From Candidatus Paceibacterota bacterium (GTDB lineage Bacteria; Verrucomicrobiota; Verrucomicrobiia; Limisphaerales; UBA8199), in the NCBI GenBank assembly GCA_035452965.1, contig DAOTCE010000002.1, positions 371,898 to 435,897 of the forward strand: DNA of 64,000 nt. Direction: 5' to 3'. This document shows, one piece after another, positions 59,968 through 64,000 of this stretch (its first letter is position 1; every line of letters starts with the position of its first letter). The notes under the pieces are model-generated. The model was given only the letters and a program-made list of their open reading frames with translations. It was not told the origin of the DNA and searched no databases. The position numbers and the translations under genes are program-made.

Positions 59968-60017
59968 GTTGAGTTTCGACAAGAACCCACGGCTGGCAGA
60001 CGGTCGTGGGTTTTTTT
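59903..60017 (+). terminator. transcription attenuator upstream of ilvB
   Basis: Three mutually exclusive segments: TTCGACAAG (59903-59911), CTTGTCGAA (59954-59962) and again TTCGACAAG (59975-59983). The middle one can pair with either neighbour. Directly after is a terminator, AACCCACG (59984-59991) with CGTGGGTT (60005-60012) and T7 (60011-60017). Val codons lie between segments 1 and 2, so a stalled ribosome would mask segment 1 and favour 2:3 pairing, which competes with the base of the terminator. Confidence 0.75.
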
Positions 60018-60057
60018 ATGCACCTGCGGCTGCCAGCCCCAACCGCAAACAACATAT

Positions 60058-61929
60058 ATGAGCAAGACAACTGAACAGACTAAGAAAGCGCCGGCCGCCA
60101 AAAGCGCGGAGCTCGGCCCCACGATGGCCGGCAGCGAAATCCTCGTGGCCTGCCTCGAACGCGAGGGGGTGGATACCATCTTCGCCTATCCCGGCGGCGC
60201 CAGCATGGAAATCCACCAGGCCCTGACGCGCTCAAAGAAGATTCGCACCGTCCTGCCGCGCCATGAACAGGGCGGCGCCTTCGCCGCGGGCGGCTACGGG
60301 CGTGCCACCGGGCGGGCGGGCGTGTGCATGGCTACCAGCGGCCCGGGCGCGACCAACCTCGTCTCGGGCATCGCGGACGCGTACATGGATTCCGTCCCGC
60401 TGATTGCCATCACCGGACAGGTGGCGCAGGCCATGATCGGCAAGGGCGCGTTCCAGGAGACCGACATTTACGGCATGACGCTGCCGGTGGTGAAGCACAG
60501 CTACCTGATCACCAACATCAACGATATCCCGCGCATCATCAAGGAAGCGTTCCTCATCGCGCAGACCGGCCGGCCGGGCCCGGTGTTGATTGACTTGCCG
60601 AAGAACGTGCAGCAGGCGCGCACGCAGCCGGTCTTCCCCCGGCAGGTCAACTTCCGCGGTTATCAGAAAGACCGGCGGGCGAGCGACCTGGAACTCAACG
60701 AAATCATCGGGCTGCTCGAGAAGTCCGACCGGCCGGTGCTCTACGTGGGCGGCGGCATCATCACCGCCAACGCGAGCGAGGAATTGCGGCGGTTCGCCGA
60801 GGCGGCGCAGATCCCGGTCACCTCGACCATCATGGGCTGCGGCGCATTTCCGGAGACGCATCCGCTGTCGCTGCGCTGGCTGGGCATGCACGGCGCGGCC
60901 TTCGCCAATTGGGCCGTCAACGGGGAGTTCGAGTCCCGCAAGAGCGCCAATGACCCGATGAAGCAGGTGGCGCCCGGCGCCGACCTGCTGTTGGCCTTTG
61001 GGGTGCGCTTCGACGACCGCGTGACGGGCAAGGTGGATAAGTTCTGCGAGAAAGGGACCATCGTTCACATAGACATTGATCCGTCCGAGATCAACAAGAA
61101 CCGGCGGGTCCATCTGCCGATCATCAGTGATATTAAGTTCGCGCTGGGCCGCCTCGCTCAGATGATTAAAGAGCGGCCCTTGCAGAAGAAGTTCACGACC
61201 TGGCACAAGCGGATCGAGGCCTGGAAGGCCAAGGCGCCGTTCGGTTACACGGTGACCGAGGAGGTGATGAAGTCGCAGCACATGCGCGACCATCTCAAGG
61301 GCCGGGAAAGCGAGGTCATCCTGCCGCAGATGGCGATCGAGATGCTCTACGAACTGTCCAAAGGCGAGGCCATCATCACCACCGGCGTGGGCCAGCACCA
61401 GATGTGGGCCGCGCAGTATTACAAGTTCAAGTACCCGCGCCAGCTTCTGACCAGCGCGGGCCTGGGCGCAATGGGCTACGGCTACCCGGCGGCGCTGGGG
61501 GCCAAGGTGGCATTCCCCGACCGGGAAGTCGTGGATATTGACGGCGACGGCTCGTTCCTCATGAACATCCAGGAACTGGCGACCGCCCATATTGAGAAGA
61601 TCGCCGCCAAGGCTATCATTCTGAACAACCAGCACCTTGGGATGGTGATGCAGTGGGAAGACCGGTTCTACGCCGGCAACCGCGGCAATACCTATCTCGG
61701 CGACCCGGAGAACCGCAAACTGATCTATCCCGATTACACCGCTGTCTGCACCAGTTTCAACGTGAAGTGTGAGCGGGTCATGTACAAGCAGGACCTCCGG
61801 GCGGCGATGCAGCGCATGTTGGATGCGAAAGAGCCGTATGTGCTGGACATCATCGTGCCCTACACCGAGCACGTGCTGCCGTTCATCCCGGCCGGCCGCA
61901 CCGTCGCCGACATGATCTGGCAGGCGTAG
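60058..61929 (+). CDS. ilvB: acetolactate synthase, large (catalytic) subunit
   Basis: 623 residues, usual length plus an N-terminal basic/Ala-rich extension of ~20 residues. ThDP-dependent first step of valine and isoleucine synthesis. [28 protein letters not shown], the catalytic Glu in [16 protein letters not shown], an FAD-binding middle domain ([26 protein letters not shown]) and the ThDP motif [11 protein letters not shown]...LNNQHLGMV are present. No ilvN or ilvC follows; the next gene is convergent. Regulated by the leader at 59890-60017. Confidence 0.95.
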   Translation: MSKTTEQTKKAPAAKSAELGPTMAGSEILVACLEREGVDTIFAYPGGASMEIHQALTRSKKIRTVLPRHEQGGAFAAGGYGRATGRAGVCMATSGPGATNLVSGIADAYMDSVPLIAITGQVAQAMIGKGAFQETDIYGMTLPVVKHSYLITNINDIPRIIKEAFLIAQTGRPGPVLIDLPKNVQQARTQPVFPRQVNFRGYQKDRRASDLELNEIIGLLEKSDRPVLYVGGGIITANASEELRRFAEAAQIPVTSTIMGCGAFPETHPLSLRWLGMHGAAFANWAVNGEFESRKSANDPMKQVAPGADLLLAFGVRFDDRVTGKVDKFCEKGTIVHIDIDPSEINKNRRVHLPIISDIKFALGRLAQMIKERPLQKKFTTWHKRIEAWKAKAPFGYTVTEEVMKSQHMRDHLKGRESEVILPQMAIEMLYELSKGEAIITTGVGQHQMWAAQYYKFKYPRQLLTSAGLGAMGYGYPAALGAKVAFPDREVVDIDGDGSFLMNIQELATAHIEKIAAKAIILNNQHLGMVMQWEDRFYAGNRGNTYLGDPENRKLIYPDYTAVCTSFNVKCERVMYKQDLRAAMQRMLDAKEPYVLDIIVPYTEHVLPFIPAGRTVADMIWQA

Positions 61930-61934
61930 CCACC

Positions 61935-61966
61935 CGTAGCGTCAGGCAGCGATGCCTGACGCTACG
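61935..61966. terminator. perfect hairpin between convergent ilvB and lpxD
   Basis: 14-bp perfect stem CGTAGCGTCAGGCA / TGCCTGACGCTACG with loop GCGA, between the ilvB stop and the last codons of lpxD. No T-run on either side, so a bidirectional terminator or a REP-like hairpin. Confidence 0.6.
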
Positions 61967-62990
61967 CCGCTGGTTCCTCTTTGGCCGCGAGCTTCTTCTC
62001 CAGCTCCTTGACGCGGCGCATCAGCTCGGGCAGTTGCTGCAGGGCGATCATCTGCCGCTTGGCCTGCCGGTCGGGCTGGGCGGGTGTCCAAATCCACTTC
62101 TCGCCGTCCGGGATGTTGTTCATGACCCCGGACTGGGCGGCGACGGAGACGCGGTTGCCAATCTTGAGGTGTCCGGCCAGACCCACCTGGCCGCCGAGCA
62201 CAACGTAATTGCCCAGCTTCGTGCTGCCCGCGATGCCCGCCTGCGACACGATGATGCAATGCTCGCCGAGCGTCACGTTGTGGGCGATTTGGACGAGGTT
62301 ATCCACTTTGGTTCCCTTGCCGATAATGGTCGGCCCGAGCGCGCCGCGATCCACCGTTACATTGGCTCCCAGCTCCACGTCGTCGCAAATGATGACGTTG
62401 CCGATTTGCGGCACCTTGCGATGGACGCCGTTGTCCAGCACATAGCCGAATCCGTCCGCGCCGACGACGGTGCCGGAGTGGATGCGCACACGCCGGCCGA
62501 TCTGCGTGTCCGGATACAGCGTGACATTGGGGAAAAGCCGGGTGTCTTCCTCAAGCTGGCAGCGGGCGCCGACGTGATTGGCCCCCTCCAGGACGCAGCG
62601 CGGGCCAATCCGCACCTGCTCGCCGAGCACACAATACGGGCCAATATGGACGGTCGAATCAATCTGGGCGCTCGCTGGAACAATCGCCGTGGGATGAATG
62701 CCGGCAGGGAAGGCCGGCTCCGGGAAAAACAGCGGGAGCACCTTGGCAAAGGCAATGCGAGCGCTGGGCACGCGGATGAGCGTCTTGCGGCTGGAGGTCT
62801 GGGATCCATCGACAATGATGACCGAGGCGGCGCTTTGCTCGGCCCGGGCAAAATAATTCTCGTTCTCGGCAAAGGTCAGGTCGCCCGGCTGGGCGCGGTC
62901 GGCGGGCGCGAATCCCTTCAGTGTCAGGGAGCCGTCGCCGGCCAGTTCACCTTCGAGGAGTTTGGCAATATCAGCGGCAGTGTACGGCAT
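61962..62990 (-). CDS. lpxD: UDP-3-O-acylglucosamine N-acyltransferase LpxD
   Basis: 342 residues. Third step of lipid A synthesis. An N-terminal uridine-binding domain ([21 protein letters not shown]) is followed by a left-handed parallel beta-helix of hexapeptide repeats ([21 protein letters not shown]...) with VVGADGFGY and the catalytic histidine region [17 protein letters not shown], then a C-terminal coiled coil ([15 protein letters not shown]). Indicates an outer membrane with lipid A. Single gene, with its own promoter at 63018-63045; other lpx genes are not in the window. Confidence 0.95.
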   Translation of the reverse strand: MPYTAADIAKLLEGELAGDGSLTLKGFAPADRAQPGDLTFAENENYFARAEQSAASVIIVDGSQTSSRKTLIRVPSARIAFAKVLPLFFPEPAFPAGIHPTAIVPASAQIDSTVHIGPYCVLGEQVRIGPRCVLEGANHVGARCQLEEDTRLFPNVTLYPDTQIGRRVRIHSGTVVGADGFGYVLDNGVHRKVPQIGNVIICDDVELGANVTVDRGALGPTIIGKGTKVDNLVQIAHNVTLGEHCIIVSQAGIAGSTKLGNYVVLGGQVGLAGHLKIGNRVSVAAQSGVMNNIPDGEKWIWTPAQPDRQAKRQMIALQQLPELMRRVKELEKKLAAKEEPAA

Positions 62991-63017
62991 AGGCTGTTGA
63001 CTTGGACAACGCGGGCC

Positions 63018-63045
63018 ACTATAAAGGCCGCGGCAGCTAATTCAA
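63018..63045 (-). promoter_or_regulatory. putative promoter of lpxD
   Basis: Minus strand TTGAAT (63040-63045), 16-bp spacer, TATAGT (63018-63023), about 27 nt before the lpxD ATG. Confidence 0.5.
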
Positions 63046-63059
63046 CCCCAACTTTGAAT

Positions 63060-64000
63060 ATGGCCAAGACACTCCGGGTCGGAATGATCGGATACGGCTT
63101 CATGGGCAAGGCGCATTCCAATGCCTGGCGGCAGGCGCCCTACTTCTTCCCTCTAAAAGCCAAAATCGAAATGCACACCATCTGCGGGCGAACCACCGCC
63201 GGCGTGCAGGCCGCCCGCGCCCGGCTCGGGTGGCAGTTCGCCTCGACGGACTGGCGCGAGCTGGTGGAGTCGCCCTTGATTGATGTGATTGACATCAGCA
63301 CCCACAACGACTCCCACGCCGAAATCGCAATCGCCGCCGCCCGGGCCGGCAAGCAGGTGTTGTGCGAGAAGCCGCTGGCCCTGGATGTCAAACAGGCGGA
63401 AGCCATGCTGGCTGCGGTCCAGAAGGCCAGGGTCGTGCACATGGTCTGCCACAACTACCGCCGCGTGCCGGCCATTGCGCTGGCCAGGAAGATGATCGCC
63501 GAGGGGTTCCTCGGCCAGATTTATCACTATCATGCGCGTTACGCTCAGGACTGGCTGGTGGATCCGGAGACGCCCTTGCAGTGGAAGCTGCAGAAGCCCA
63601 TCTGCGGCAGCGGCGCGCACGGGGACATCGGCGTGCACCTCATAGACCTGGCGCGTTACCTCGTCGGAGAATTCAAGGAGGTCTGCGGCATGATGCACAC
63701 CTTCGTTACGGAGCGCCCGTTGCCGCAAAAGCCGGGAGCCGCGCCAGCCGCGCCGCCCAAAGCCGCTCCCAAAGCCAAGGCAAAATCCGGCCAGGCGGCC
63801 GCCGGTCCGCCCGCCAAACCCGCGCGCCCACTGGGCAAAGTAACGGTGGACGACGCCACCACCTTCATAGGCACCTTCCAAAACGGCGCGCTCGCTAACC
63901 TGGAAGCCACCCGTTACGCGCCTGGGCGGAAGAACCAGATAGCTCTCGAGATCAACGGCTCCAAGGGGTCGCTTTGCTTCGATTTCGAGGACATGAACCA
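63060..64000 (+). CDS. Gfo/Idh/MocA-family oxidoreductase (cut by window edge)
   Basis: The first 313 residues are in the window. Rossmann start LRVGMIGYGFMGKAHSNAW, DVIDISTHNDSHAEIAIAAA, then GKQVLCEKPLA (the family's EKP with catalytic Lys) and ICGSGAHGDIGVHLIDLARYLVGE with the G-x-x-x-D-x-G-x-H region. A low-complexity Ala/Pro/Lys insertion (about residues 222-258: PGAAPAAPPKAAPKAKAK) interrupts the C-terminal domain before GKVTVDDATTFIGTFQNGA. NAD(P)-dependent oxidation of a sugar or inositol-like compound is likely. ATG at 63060, divergent from lpxD. Confidence 0.88.
   Translation, partial: MAKTLRVGMIGYGFMGKAHSNAWRQAPYFFPLKAKIEMHTICGRTTAGVQAARARLGWQFASTDWRELVESPLIDVIDISTHNDSHAEIAIAAARAGKQVLCEKPLALDVKQAEAMLAAVQKARVVHMVCHNYRRVPAIALARKMIAEGFLGQIYHYHARYAQDWLVDPETPLQWKLQKPICGSGAHGDIGVHLIDLARYLVGEFKEVCGMMHTFVTERPLPQKPGAAPAAPPKAAPKAKAKSGQAAAGPPAKPARPLGKVTVDDATTFIGTFQNGALANLEATRYAPGRKNQIALEINGSKGSLCFDFEDMN

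Noticed and set aside
60232..61872. 546-codon open frame on the minus strand
   Set aside because: Antisense to ilvB, with no recognisable domain and His/Arg-rich composition. The same applies to 4568-6061, 7625-9058, 9086-10591, 47893-49266 and 55642-56799.

Overview
The window looks like the chromosome of a GC-rich member of the Verrucomicrobiota, probably a Pedosphaera/Limisphaerales relative known from a metagenome. The reasons are a type II pseudopilin-like protein with the H-X9-DG motif, a PEP-CTERM-like protein, DUF4091 proteins, a sulfatase, a GH42-like protein, an unfinished Gfo/Idh/MocA oxidoreductase and LpxD, which implies a lipopolysaccharide outer membrane. This assignment is inferred from gene content and not proven.

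Layout. 1-10.2 kb: a cut glycerophosphodiesterase, an exported FAD oxidoreductase, an exported metallo-beta-lactamase-fold protein, tRNA-His, an orphan histidine kinase with a cyclic-nucleotide-type sensor domain, mutL, and an MFS transporter plus GT21-type glycosyltransferase pair. 10.2-18.9 kb: a palindromic repeat element, a small protein, a DegT-type aminotransferase, a pseudopilin, the queE / class III aminotransferase / rsmA / NUDIX operon, a Glu/Leu-type dehydrogenase and a small Zn-protease. 18.9-28.6 kb: exported carbohydrate-related proteins (a glycosidase-like gene interrupted by an in-frame TAG, two tandem DUF4091 paralogues, a phosphodiester glycosidase-Ig-RCC1 fusion) and trigger factor.

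28.7-36.25 kb is the most unusual part. I read it as a chromosomal integron whose integrase has decayed. About a dozen small genes all lie on the minus strand. Between them are 72-100 bp imperfect hairpins bounded by xxxxAAC...GTTxxxx boxes, with unpaired bases as in attC sites. In most cassettes the 5' box is the complement of the box in that cassette's own attC, 7/7 in four cases. At the expected end, divergently oriented, is a stub that looks like the first ~50 residues of an integron-type tyrosine recombinase, followed by a 120-bp MITE-like insertion.

36.5-47.5 kb: tRNA-Gln, a YIP1 protein, proC, the rpmE-prfA-HAD cluster, a quinone oxidoreductase, an MFS transporter, a sigma54 activator and the Memo / AmmeMemoRadiSam pair. 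47.6-59.8 kb: rpoD, a 2-hydroxyacid dehydrogenase, metF, a GH42-like protein lacking its usual acid/base Glu, a DciA-like protein, an HI0933-type flavoprotein, a sulfatase and an esterase-like hydrolase. 59.8-64 kb: a Val-rich leader peptide with a transcription attenuator in front of ilvB, then lpxD and a Gfo/Idh/MocA oxidoreductase cut by the window edge.

Two dispersed intergenic repeat families occur. One (two copies, 10.3 and 54.1 kb) carries a perfect 52-nt palindrome with compensatory base changes between copies. The other (four copies, 7.4, 36.6, 43.3 and 45.4 kb) is built from one or three 11-bp units between conserved flanks. Several start codons sit 6-7 nt after a -10-like hexamer and lack a Shine-Dalgarno sequence, suggesting leaderless transcripts.
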